NCBI GenBank assembly: GCA_024635655.1
Contig: JAGXIL010000082.1
Span: 1 to 38,861, forward strand
Source of the DNA: Gillisia sp.
GTDB taxonomy: Bacteria > Bacteroidota > Bacteroidia > Flavobacteriales > Flavobacteriaceae
Reading direction: 5' to 3'
DNA: 38,861 nt
The notes beneath the pieces are model-generated. The model was given only the letters and a program-made list of their open reading frames with translations. It was not told the origin of the DNA and searched no databases. Numbering within the stretch: the first letter of the stretch is position 1; each line of letters opens with the position of its first letter. Of the stretch, positions 27,409 to 35,412 are shown in pieces. The translations under genes were made by a program, and so were the position numbers.

Positions 27409-28335
27409 TTACTCTACAGTAAATATTTTATACAAACCCTTGCCTTGGGACACAAAAACAACCCATGCATAATCCCCGGGTTCCTTAATATTCACAGAAA
27501 AATATGCAGTGTCTGCTACTCTCTCGACAATACCTCCAAGAAATTCTACAGGCGAGGGAGATCTCAATCCGCCAACTTTGTACCAATCCAGCCATTCATT
27601 TACTTCTTCCAGGTCTGTTCCTGCTTCAAGGCGCACCAGGTGCAGATTGTTATGATAGGATCCTCCATTGGAATTCTTGTTTAATCCAACCTCAAAGGCA
27701 TGTTTTCCTTTTATCGGTTCCCAATCCACTTCGATTTCATTTTCGTACAGGGTAATTCTTGATTCCGGATTTGGCAAGGGATTGTCTTCAGCACCTCCAC
27801 TAACGTTGAACTCCCAATGCATTCCCCGCATAATATGTATAATTCCGTCCTCCGTTTTCAGCCAACAGATCAACAGATACTCCCCCGGTTCCAGGTAAAC
27901 CGTCCTTTCAGCAGTTCTTCCGGGAGATGCCAGTCCACGTTCGGTGACATAACGAAGACCACCTGACCATTCGGGCAGTAGTTCATTCGTTCTATCGCTG
28001 ATTTCGGAGCGCTCTATAACACCTTCCTGATATTCACGTAAAACGGTTTCCCAGCCGATCATATAATCTGTAAGATAATCTTCATGGGTCACCCCCTCGG
28101 GCAGCTCTACTAAACTTATCTCGTGCATTTCACCGGCCATCTGATTACTCAAAACAAATGTGATCCATCCGGAGGGAAGTTCCTTGGGTGCATCAACATC
28201 AAAAGCGTGATCCATAGCTTCCACATGAACAGTAACTTCCTGTGATTGTCCATATACCAGGCCGGACATTAAAAAAATTAAACTCGTAATAATGGTTGTT
28301 ATGATAAACAGTAAACCTTTAAATAAATTCAACAT
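27409..28335 (-). CDS. Two-domain cupredoxin-like secreted protein, paralogue 2 (divergent)
   Basis: A 308-residue exported protein (signal to about residue 30). The type 1 copper set is kept: H71 in GEMHEISL, C157, H167 and M172 in LLICWLKTEDGIIHIMRGM. It is the most divergent of the four: the usual MECY becomes LICW, the His loop lacks the E-P-H triplet, and domain 2 changes GHNVHVARL to NNLHLVRL and the end to EPGDYAWVVFVSQGKGLY. A cluster of aromatic residues near the copper ligands may tune potential or partner choice. It follows 99 bp after paralogue 3, and the gap contains an oxidase-start remnant. Confidence 0.83.
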   Translation of the reverse strand: MLNLFKGLLFIITTIITSLIFLMSGLVYGQSQEVTVHVEAMDHAFDVDAPKELPSGWITFVLSNQMAGEMHEISLVELPEGVTHEDYLTDYMIGWETVLREYQEGVIERSEISDRTNELLPEWSGGLRYVTERGLASPGRTAERTVYLEPGEYLLICWLKTEDGIIHIMRGMHWEFNVSGGAEDNPLPNPESRITLYENEIEVDWEPIKGKHAFEVGLNKNSNGGSYHNNLHLVRLEAGTDLEEVNEWLDWYKVGGLRSPSPVEFLGGIVERVADTAYFSVNIKEPGDYAWVVFVSQGKGLYKIFTVE

Positions 28336-28377
28336 CTTTTCTCCTTTTTTTAACTGTTAGTGCTGTTTTTGTAATTC

Positions 28378-28434
28378 TTATTGCTACTCCTGAGATTAAC
28401 AAAAATAATATCTGCTTCCTATAATCCATTTTGA
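28378..28434 (-). pseudogene. 5' stub of a lost second multicopper oxidase gene
   Basis: The DNA directly after the stop of paralogue 3 aligns with the DNA directly after the stop of paralogue 1, which is the oxidase start. By hand I count 53 identities in 64 positions without gaps (28378-28441 against 26341-26404). The oxidase ATG is AGG here, followed by codons KQILFLLISGVAI against KQKVFLVISVVAL in the intact gene. The similarity fades after about 16 codons, before the start of paralogue 2. It marks a deleted oxidase copy. Confidence 0.7.
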
Positions 28435-29373
28435 CTATTTCACCTTAATTTCCTGAAATACGCCTTTATTCGCCGTAGCCCCCGATACGAACAGATACCG
28501 ACCCGGCGAAAGATCTATTGTAAAATATCCCGGTCTGTTTAATGGCAGGAAGTGCATCCCGCCAATAAAAGTTGTGTGATCGGGAGTGGGCTCGCGCATG
28601 CCGTTCGGAGAATACCAGTTCATCCATTGCACCACTTCCTGCAGGTTCGCGCCGGCACCTAATCGTGCTACATGAACATCATGACCTAAACCCTTATCAG
28701 GTTTTTCGGTTATCTGCACCTCCACTACTCGTTTTCCGGCAGAAAGATCTCCATGGACTTTCAGCTCATTATTGGAGACTTTGACCAGAATGTCAGCCTC
28801 TGGTGCGGTTCCACCAAAATTTTTATCGAGTACGCGAATCGGTCTGGCCATTCCTTCCATAAAGTGGATCTCCCCATCTTCCGTTTTAATATAACATTCC
28901 ATAGCATAATTCCCCGGAGGCAGATTGATGGTAGTCTCTGCTACTCCACCCGGCATTACAAGACCTGCTCCACCCATTCTTTCTACGCCCCAAAACCATT
29001 CAGGAACAGTCTTACCTAATATTTCAGTTATCTCCTGCGGAGTTTTTTTTCCATCCCTAAGTTGATACCACGCCTTGTTGAATGGGGGACCGGCCTCAGT
29101 TAAGTAATCATCTACTGTTTTGCCCTCAGGTAAGCGGCTAAAAAGAATAAGATGGGGATCCTCACCTTCATTGCTGAATCGGATATTCCTCCAGCCGGAT
29201 TCTATTTCCTCAGGTGCTTCAAATGCATAATCTGACGCAATAATCTCAACTACTTCAATTTTACCATTTGCCCTATCTGTTGTTGAATTCTGGGCTTGTA
29301 AGGGTGAGTAACAAAATATTAGAAGACCTGTAACCATCTGAATTATATCTCTTATCGAATTTATTCTCTTCAT
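28435..29373 (-). CDS. Two-domain cupredoxin-like secreted protein, paralogue 3
   Basis: A 312-residue exported protein (signal to about residue 28, PLQAQ). Domain 1 ligands: H74 in EDPHLILF, C160, H170 and M175 in MECYIKTEDGEIHFMEGM. The insert region carries the W-Y-x-L-R-D-G and PEWFWG motifs shared with paralogue 4. Domain 2 (about 190-312) keeps GHDVHVARL and GGMHFLP, ending with the Cys-less PGRYLFVSGATANKGVF. An oxidase-start remnant lies immediately downstream, so this gene once headed a cupredoxin-oxidase pair like paralogue 1. Confidence 0.85.
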   Translation of the reverse strand: MKRINSIRDIIQMVTGLLIFCYSPLQAQNSTTDRANGKIEVVEIIASDYAFEAPEEIESGWRNIRFSNEGEDPHLILFSRLPEGKTVDDYLTEAGPPFNKAWYQLRDGKKTPQEITEILGKTVPEWFWGVERMGGAGLVMPGGVAETTINLPPGNYAMECYIKTEDGEIHFMEGMARPIRVLDKNFGGTAPEADILVKVSNNELKVHGDLSAGKRVVEVQITEKPDKGLGHDVHVARLGAGANLQEVVQWMNWYSPNGMREPTPDHTTFIGGMHFLPLNRPGYFTIDLSPGRYLFVSGATANKGVFQEIKVK

Positions 29374-29531
29374 AAACTCTTAATTTAGTTATTTAATTAT
29401 CTCCTTATAAAACAATAACTTATTTTCAGGTCACTATTAAAAAGACGTTGCATCAATGACTTCTGTCACAGCTCAAAATCCATTTAAAACAGACCCATAG
29501 CTGAATGATGTCAAGCCTTCTAAACGACCTT

Positions 29532-30461
29532 CTATTCCACAGTTACTTCCTGGAACACACCTAAATGGCCGGTGTACTCGGAATAGAAAAGATATCGGCC
29601 GGGTTCCATATCCAGACTAAAGTAGCCGGTACCACCTTCAGGAAGCAGTTGCATACCTCCGGCAAAAATGACCGGACTCGGGTTTTGCAGGCCATTAACA
29701 TCAAACCAGTTCATCCATTCAGCCACCTCTTGTGCGTCAGTGTCTTCTGTTAGGCGGGCGACATGTACGTTATGGCCGTATCCTTCTTCCGGGTTTTCTG
29801 CCACATGAACGGAGACGGTATGATTACCGGGAGAGAGATTGCCATCGATAGCCATTTCAAAATTTGAAAGCGTGATGGCGATGTCGGCCTCTGGCGCAGC
29901 TGCCTCTGATGGCGTATCAGATACAACCAGCTCTCGCAGCATACCTTCCATTGAGTGTAATTCTCCATCTTCGGTTTTCATATAACACTCCATAGCGTAT
30001 ATACCGGGTTCCAGGTTGAGGGTCACATCTGTGGTCCTGCCGGCAGAAATAAGACCGGCTCCTCCTGTAAACTCGAGGGTCCAGAACCAGTCGGGCATTT
30101 GTGCTCCCAATCTCTCATAAACTTCCTCAGTGTTTATTCCTTCATCCCTTAAAGCATACCAGACTGCGTTAAATGGCACAAGTGCATCACCGGCATATTC
30201 ATCAAAAGTTACATCTTCCGGCATCCTGGTCAAGAACAGAAAATGTGGTTCATTCCCTTCATTTTTGTACTCGAAAGTTGTCCACCCGGATGCTACTTCC
30301 TTAGGTGCATCAAAGGCATAATCTGATGCTGTTATTAATACTATATCAGATTGTGAATTCGGTTCAGGTACTGCTGATTGGGCCCGGGATTGAATACCGA
30401 TTAGCATCATAGAGATAAAAAGAAAAGCAGGTAACGGTAAAACAAATTTAGAAATCATCAT
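29532..30461 (-). CDS. Two-domain cupredoxin-like secreted protein, paralogue 4 (first in operon)
   Basis: A 309-residue exported protein (signal to about residue 28, QSRAQ). Domain 1 ligands: H73 in NEPHFLFL, C159, H169 and M174 in MECYMKTEDGELHSMEGM. The insert resembles paralogue 3 (WYALRDEG; PDWFWTLEFTGGAG). Domain 2 has GHNVHVARL and ends LEPGRY-like (MEPGRYLFYSEYTGHLGVF) with no Cys. It is the first gene of the minus-strand run that ends with the oxidase, and a 408-bp divergent region separates it from the peptidase-like gene at 30870. The gap to paralogue 3 is 158 bp, the largest in the run, so internal promoters are possible. Confidence 0.85.
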   Translation of the reverse strand: MMISKFVLPLPAFLFISMMLIGIQSRAQSAVPEPNSQSDIVLITASDYAFDAPKEVASGWTTFEYKNEGNEPHFLFLTRMPEDVTFDEYAGDALVPFNAVWYALRDEGINTEEVYERLGAQMPDWFWTLEFTGGAGLISAGRTTDVTLNLEPGIYAMECYMKTEDGELHSMEGMLRELVVSDTPSEAAAPEADIAITLSNFEMAIDGNLSPGNHTVSVHVAENPEEGYGHNVHVARLTEDTDAQEVAEWMNWFDVNGLQNPSPVIFAGGMQLLPEGGTGYFSLDMEPGRYLFYSEYTGHLGVFQEVTVE

Positions 30462-30702
30462 AATATATACTTTTTAAGATGTTAATTGATTAATAGAAAC
30501 TGACAAGTCCTGCCGTTTTAGGGAATGATCAGGTACAGATTCCGCCGGTTTTGTGCTGTAGGGAAGAGGAATTCCGGAGAAATAAGACAGCTTTTTATAT
30601 GGGGTTTTTAACAGTAATTTCTTTAATATATGAAAACAACTGTTAAGCTGCAAATCATAATTAGCTGACGGACAATAATAAAGGGGAATAATTCCGCATT
30701 GA

Positions 30703-30775
30703 ACAGCAGCTGCTTTTGACTCCATTTAGATTGCAAAAGGACTTCCCTATTTAGGTTGTCGATTTTTTACTATGT
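30703..30775 (+). repeat. Stub of the AraC-type gene 3' end (copy of 34617-34689)
   Basis: The 73 bp match the last 53 bp of the AraC-type gene plus 20 bp beyond it. A 36-bp run covering the stop codon, from AGGTTGTCGATTTTTTACTA and its left flank, is almost unchanged, with scattered mismatches before it. The coding part is not open to a start on the plus strand here. It precedes the intact peptidase-like gene just as the intact AraC gene precedes the decayed one at 34801. Confidence 0.8.
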
Positions 30776-30794
30776 TAAAGGAATGTGTCCAATG

Positions 30795-30802
30795 TACCTT
30801 TG
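30795..30802 (+). promoter_or_regulatory. Possible -7 promoter box for the peptidase-like gene
   Basis: TACCTTTG matches the Bacteroidota -7 consensus TAnnTTTG and lies 67 bp before the ATG at 30870. A matching -33 TTTG is not seen at the right distance, so support is partial. Confidence 0.3.
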
Positions 30803-30869
30803 TTTATTATGGTCAAGAATCAATTGCGGTTCATAATTACAGAAGTCAAAATCCTTTAAAATCGGAAAA

Positions 30870-31805
30870 ATGCAAAAATCTATTTCCTTTATAAAATTAT
30901 TATTAGCGGTAACAGTATTTTCATTTTTATTTCCAGTAAATATTTTTGCGCAGACAAATTATCACAATTCACTCGAAAAGGTTCGCACGCTTCCTTTGGA
31001 TTCAGCCAGTCATGGTATTATTGTCCATTTCCCTGAAGGTGGGGAGGAAAGAGCCCGGGAATTAGGCCCTATGCTGGGAGAAGCTCTGGAGTTCTTTTCT
31101 GATTCCCTGAAAGTGGATCTTGATTTTCGTTTGGCACTGCTTAGGGAAGAACATTGGAAAGAAATTACCAATTATCCCTATGCCATTCCTCACGTAAGTT
31201 CCGAAAATTCCCGGGCCATTGCCTTCCTGCCATTGGATCAGGATGGAGTTGTATATGATATGATGATATCTTTTAAAGACAGGATTTCCTCAGACCTCAG
31301 TGAAGAAGTGACCGAAACCGGTTTTTCCTATGAGGGGTTTTCAAATAAAATGGTTGACCTCATTGGATTTCATGAAATTGGGCATCCTTATGCAAATGTT
31401 TACGGAATTGGCCAACCCGCACGCTGGTTCAACGAATTTGTCGCTAATTATTTTCTATATGCTTTCCTGCGCACCAACTATCCCAAAGATGCTCAAATCT
31501 GGGATCTCTCCACAAAAATTATTTTGGATGACTATGAACCAAATTACAGAACCCTGGAAGACTTTGAAGAACACTATGTGGGGGTTGGAGCGGATAATTA
31601 TGGTTGGTATCAAGCAAATTTTGAAAGCAAAGCCAATGATCTTTATGAAGAGCGGGGTTTCTCCTTCATAAGGGAATTGAAAGAAAACTTCCCGGAAGGA
31701 GAGGGTAAACTTCCCAATGAGGTTATTTTGGCAAGACTTGAAAAGATGGAACGCGGTTTTAAGGAGTGGGCTACGACATTTGAAGAAAAGTCAAAGGATA
31801 ACTAA
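30870..31805 (+). CDS. Secreted zinc-peptidase-like protein (HExxH)
   Basis: A 311-residue exported protein (signal to about residue 28, NIFAQ). The zinc site H168-E-I-G-H172 in LIGFHEIGHPYANVYG is followed 17 residues later by E189 in WFNEFVANYFLYAFL, the arrangement of a gluzincin (peptidase MA-like) fold with Glu as third ligand. A region before it (HFPEGGEERARELGPML...LALLREEHWKEI) is shared with a decayed paralogue at 34801-35117. It may be an active periplasmic peptidase or a non-proteolytic relative; substrate unknown. An AraC-gene stub lies just upstream, suggesting it was once paired with such a regulator. Confidence 0.8.
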   Translation: MQKSISFIKLLLAVTVFSFLFPVNIFAQTNYHNSLEKVRTLPLDSASHGIIVHFPEGGEERARELGPMLGEALEFFSDSLKVDLDFRLALLREEHWKEITNYPYAIPHVSSENSRAIAFLPLDQDGVVYDMMISFKDRISSDLSEEVTETGFSYEGFSNKMVDLIGFHEIGHPYANVYGIGQPARWFNEFVANYFLYAFLRTNYPKDAQIWDLSTKIILDDYEPNYRTLEDFEEHYVGVGADNYGWYQANFESKANDLYEERGFSFIRELKENFPEGEGKLPNEVILARLEKMERGFKEWATTFEEKSKDN

Positions 31806-32105
31806 GTGAAAATCAGCTTCAGAAAGAACGGCTTTAGGCGATTCTGGATGCAAAATGTGGTGCATCAGTCTACGGTGGAAGAAAGGTAGGTTTTTCGAAA
31901 CGGAGAACCAAAGATGATTAAGGTCAACCTTTTATCGAGGATCTATTTTAGTCCCCCTCGCTCAGAAGCAACTGTCGTCTCCATTGAAGGTGGTTAAGAT
32001 TTGGCAGATAACTGGTCTTCCTTATCAATGGAACGTTGAGGTCAGGAAAATGAGGATACATCACGACTGCACAAATATTTTTGTCAAATTTAAAATTATC
32101 AAAAA
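31806..32105. other. Intergenic region before the SDR gene
   Basis: Three hundred bases with no supported gene. Short open frames exist on both strands (for example ending LLLSEGD on the minus strand) but none is recognisable. No clear terminator or promoter is seen. Confidence 0.35.
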
Positions 32106-33044
32106 ATGAGAAAAGTAGGCATTATAGGAGCTTCAGGCTTTATTGGAAGCTATAACACGAAAAAGTTCCTGGAGGAAGGATATAAAGTAAAAGCATCCAC
32201 TACGGATCTTTCCAGGGAAGAAAAATATGAACATTTAGAATCTCTACCTAAAGCGGACAATTTGGAAATTGTAGAAATGAATGTTGCAAACAAAGATGAA
32301 CTGAAAAGCTTTCTTGAAGGATGTAATATCGTCATACACGGTGGTACTCCATTCCAACTTGACGTTAAAGATCCTAAAGCTGAATTGCTGGATCCAACAA
32401 TAGAGGGTACTAAAAACTTTCTTGAGATTGTTCAAAGATTACCAGGTATTGAAAAAGTTGTTTTCATTGCATCTGTTGCAGCATATAATACAAATTTCCC
32501 ACTACTTCCCTCTAATATTGGCCAGGATGAGTCAATTACTGAGAATAGCACCCCTTTTAGAAGTGATGACAGCCATCCTTATGCTCAGGCAAAATTTATT
32601 GCTAATCAAACAGTTGAAAAATTTATAGACGAACATCTTTATCTAAATTTTGAAATAACCAGCGTTTCTCCCGTGGGGGTAATGGGTAAGGCCATGTCTC
32701 AGCGGGAGGATTCGACTTCTATGGGACTACAATTTTTGTTCAAAAACAGAATCGCCCCTAATCCTTTTATTCAAATGTTTTATGATAAAAATATATACTT
32801 TGCCGTCGTGGATGTGGAAGATATTGCTGATGCTGTATATAAGGCTGCAACAACAAAAGGAACTCATGGTAAGAATTACTTACTGTCAAGTGAAAGCTAT
32901 AGAGTGTCCGACATTTCCCTAATGCTAAATGATCGGGAACCAGAAGGCAAAGCAAAGATCATTTATCGATGTGACCTGGCGAAAAAAGAATTAGGAATCA
33001 ACTTCAAACCTGCAAAAATGCCCTTAAATAAATTCTCTGCTTAA
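32106..33044 (+). CDS. NAD(P)-dependent epimerase/reductase, extended SDR family
   Basis: A 312-residue cytosolic oxidoreductase. The Rossmann glycine motif is G8-A-S-G11-F-I-G14 at the N-terminus. Catalytic Ser123 lies in VFIASVAAYN, and the Y159-x3-K163 pair in HPYAQAKF. The sequence (EGTKNFLEIVQ, SVSPVGVMGKA, VDVEDIADAVYKA) is most like dihydroflavonol-4-reductase-type extended SDRs, which reduce ketones or aldehydes with NAD(P)H. The natural substrate cannot be inferred. It is followed by a small DUF6616-like gene 112 bp downstream and may share its transcript. Confidence 0.9.
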   Translation: MRKVGIIGASGFIGSYNTKKFLEEGYKVKASTTDLSREEKYEHLESLPKADNLEIVEMNVANKDELKSFLEGCNIVIHGGTPFQLDVKDPKAELLDPTIEGTKNFLEIVQRLPGIEKVVFIASVAAYNTNFPLLPSNIGQDESITENSTPFRSDDSHPYAQAKFIANQTVEKFIDEHLYLNFEITSVSPVGVMGKAMSQREDSTSMGLQFLFKNRIAPNPFIQMFYDKNIYFAVVDVEDIADAVYKAATTKGTHGKNYLLSSESYRVSDISLMLNDREPEGKAKIIYRCDLAKKELGINFKPAKMPLNKFSA

Positions 33045-33155
33045 GATCACAGGGAGGACACCATGTTTATGGAACTGGATGAGGCGAAGATCGGCACCAT
33101 CTGGAAGCAACTGAGGCTTAAACACAAATTACAAACTGAAAAAAAACCATTTATT

Positions 33156-33518
33156 ATGAGTAATTCAAATGAGAAAAAACAGCAGCTTTATGTAGAACTA
33201 TGGAATGCCAAACCTGCCTGGCTGGCTCTGAGCGAAAAGGAGCGCAGCGAGTATTTTGAAAAAGTCGGAAGCGAGATTGAAAAGCTTATGAAGGAAGGAA
33301 TAGAATTGGTGGGTTTTGCCCTGAATGATCAGGAAACTCCGCACCGAAGCGATTACAGATATATTGCTGCCTGGACACTGCCTTCGAAAGACCATGTTGA
33401 CATGCTTGAGGAGAGTGTATATGAAGCAGGATGGTACCGATATTTTGACCAGGTAAATGCCAGGGGAGAACTCGTCCCACCTCCTGTTGCTCTGGGAGAT
33501 ATGATCAAACTTAGCTAG
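33156..33518 (+). CDS. Small conserved protein, DUF6616-like
   Basis: A 120-residue soluble protein from MSNSNEKKQQLYVELWNAK. The segment WLALSEKERSEYFEKVGSEI with a later GWYRYFDQVNARGEL matches my memory of the DUF6616 family (dimeric alpha/beta-barrel-like small proteins); this is tentative. An upstream in-frame ATG at 33063 would add 31 residues and is preceded by a purine-rich AGGGAGGA, but the extra part is not conserved in style with the domain and I prefer 33156. Function unknown; likely co-expressed with the SDR gene. Confidence 0.72.
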   Translation: MSNSNEKKQQLYVELWNAKPAWLALSEKERSEYFEKVGSEIEKLMKEGIELVGFALNDQETPHRSDYRYIAAWTLPSKDHVDMLEESVYEAGWYRYFDQVNARGELVPPPVALGDMIKLS

Positions 33519-33841
33519 CTGATCCTTGCTTATTTTTAAATCCTGATTTATTTGCGGAATTTATATCAAGAGCAGCCAGCTCATTCAATTGTTTACTCAC
33601 TAAACCAATCCCAAGTTTGGTAGAGGGGGACCTTCATGATGCGGAAACGATCGAAATTATAGAGGAATGGCTTTAAAACTTGTTCAGGAAAAGTTCAACT
33701 GCTGCATTCTAACGGGTTTTAGTTAAGCTCTTGTTTTTGTACGTTTTTCTTCACAGACTTTCGTCCGGAGAAGAGCAAATGGAAACTCCTGCTTTTTCAC
33801 TATCTTTAAGAAAGAAGAACTTAAAAAGGCAATGCATTTCA
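33519..33841. other. Intergenic region before the AraC-type gene
   Basis: No supported gene. A short open tail on the plus strand (GDLHDAETIEIIEEWL before TAA at about 33674-33676) may be a remnant of a lost gene. An ATG at 33731 is in frame with the AraC gene but the conserved protein starts at 33842. Confidence 0.35.
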
Positions 33842-34669
33842 ATGGAGGTTAAAAATTACATCCCACATCCGGCTCTACAGGAATATGTTTTTAGGATATC
33901 TACTGTAGATGTCCTACTTCCGGAGGGCATGAAAGATGTGGTAACCCCTTTCCCCACAACTCCCTTTCAATCCCTCCTGTTCTACTGCAATAATCCAATA
34001 TCTATGAACAGAACAGGCGAAGGGGATTTTGAGAAACAACCTCTTTCCGTAGTACTGGGTCCGCAATTCACGCGTGTAAATCTAAAAGTTTACAATCGAC
34101 TCAGATGCATTTCGGTGGATCTACTTCCGGGAGGGATGTATAGAATTTTGGGCATTCCCATGCAGGAAATGTTTGATGGAGGATTTAATGCCCTTGATTT
34201 TTTCGGTGTAGAAATGAGAATTATCAAAGAAAAACTTCAGCATATACCAGATTTGGCGGAAGGTAAAAAAATTGTAGAAAAATTTCTGCTGAAGAAAGTT
34301 GTCGACCTCAAGGAAATATTACCTCTTGATTCGGCTTTGCAGACCCTCTTTAAATACCATGGTAATTTGTCTATGGATAAAACAGCATCTCTTTCCTGCC
34401 TTAGTCTTAGACAATTCGAAAGGAAGTGTAAGAAAAGATTAGGAATGAACCCTAAAACCTTTGCTCGAATCTTAAGATTTTCAAAGGCCTACAGGCTGCA
34501 CGAAGCTTTCCCCCACCTCAATTGGACAGAAATTGCATACAAAGCAGGATATTATGACCAGATGCATATGATCAGGGATTTTAAGACATTTGCCGGGGTA
34601 AATCCTTCAGTTATCAAACAGCAGCTGCTTACAACTCCATTGAGAATGCAAAAGGACCTCCCTATTTAG
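33842..34669 (+). CDS. AraC-family transcriptional regulator
   Basis: A 275-residue regulator starting MEVKNYIPHPALQEYVFRIS, the usual beginning of the DUF6597-type N-terminal sensing domain (HP-x-L-x-x-Y-V); an upstream ATG at 33731 would add 37 residues of no recognisable domain. The C-terminal part is an AraC/HTH_18 double helix-turn-helix (LSCLSLRQFERKCKKRLGM; ILRFSKAYRLHE; IAYKAGYYDQMHMIRDFKTF; AGVNPS). Effector unknown. It lies just upstream of a decayed peptidase gene (34801), and its 3' end is duplicated at 30703 upstream of the intact peptidase-like gene, so the pair was once a unit. Confidence 0.9.
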   Translation: MEVKNYIPHPALQEYVFRISTVDVLLPEGMKDVVTPFPTTPFQSLLFYCNNPISMNRTGEGDFEKQPLSVVLGPQFTRVNLKVYNRLRCISVDLLPGGMYRILGIPMQEMFDGGFNALDFFGVEMRIIKEKLQHIPDLAEGKKIVEKFLLKKVVDLKEILPLDSALQTLFKYHGNLSMDKTASLSCLSLRQFERKCKKRLGMNPKTFARILRFSKAYRLHEAFPHLNWTEIAYKAGYYDQMHMIRDFKTFAGVNPSVIKQQLLTTPLRMQKDLPI

Positions 34670-34689
34670 GTTGTCGATTTTTTACTATG
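34617..34689 (+). repeat. 73-bp repeat at the AraC-gene 3' end (copy of 30703-30775)
   Basis: The source copy of the stub described at 30703. It starts in the last 17 codons of the AraC-type gene, includes the stop codon and runs 20 bp past it to TTTACTATG. After this point the two copies diverge. Confidence 0.8.
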
Positions 34690-34800
34690 TATAAGGTTTA
34701 CTTACAATAAACCTTTATAAAAAAATATTTATGACAACTCATTATCATCTACTATCTTATTTAATAACTGAAAAGAGAATCTATTTCAGTTTATTATAAA

Positions 34801-35117
34801 TACTGTTTTACAATTTTTCCTTTGCACAGGAAACAGCAAAGAATACCGAGCCCTCACTGCTGGAAGAATTGAATCTATTCACCCAAACCTATCAATATAG
34901 CCCGGGCCACAAAGAAAGAGCAAAAGACATTTCATAATTTCTGGAGGACGCCACCGACTATTTTGAGAAGGAGGTTCATTTTACTCCAGAGTTGGAACTT
35001 TATGTTCTTGCTCCACAACACTGGAAAGATGTTGCTGTAAAACTCTTGCATGATGTCTATCTGAAGGAGTTTCAATTCCAGCACCACAAAGAATGCCTGA
35101 ACTTGAAGCCATTGTGA
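34801..35117 (+). pseudogene. Decayed paralogue of the zinc-peptidase-like gene
   Basis: The frame reads a signal-peptide end (FSFAQ), then YSPGHKERAKDIS, a TAA (34936-34938), then FLEDATDYFEKEVHFTPELE, LYVLAPQHWKDVAVK, LLHDVY, a frame change and TGA. It parallels GGEERARELGPMLGEALEFF, LALLREEHWKEI and NYPYAIPH of the intact protein at 30870. The zinc-motif half is missing. It therefore carries at least a nonsense codon, a frame break and a large 3' deletion. Confidence 0.65.
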
Positions 35118-35412
35118 TAATAAAAGCTTGGTTTTAAATAGGCCTAATTGTAATATTTTTACACATATATATATTGGTTAAACTTTGAAAAACCTTCCAT
35201 CGTTTTTATATGTTTTGTTTGAATAGATTTATTGAGAAATGCCAGCAGCAAAAAATAAAATAAAATAATCCATTTTTTCTGCAAAAATGCACCTGCTTTT
35301 TAATTTCTGATTAATGTCGCAGTTAAGTATATATTATGAAATCTGACGTCGGAAAATTGGAAGTGCCTCTGGGAAAATTTTCACAAAGGATTACTAATTC
35401 TTTTCTATTTTT
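35118..35412. other. AT-rich intergenic region between the decayed peptidase and lipoprotein genes
   Basis: No coding signal, hairpin or repeat of note. The two flanking frames converge here, so transcription from both sides probably ends in this stretch, but no intrinsic terminator is evident. Confidence 0.35.

Larger units (their letters stand above)
30462..30869. other. Divergent intergenic region carrying an AraC-gene 3' stub
   Basis: Between the divergent oxidase operon and the peptidase-like gene. It must hold both promoters. It contains the 73-bp stub of the AraC-type gene (30703-30775) and a TACCTTTG box at 30795-30802. Otherwise no gene is supported. Confidence 0.5.

Noticed and set aside
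33731-33841. N-terminal extension of the AraC-type regulator
   Set aside because: The added 37 residues match no domain, while MEVKNYIPHPALQEYV at 33842 is the normal family start.
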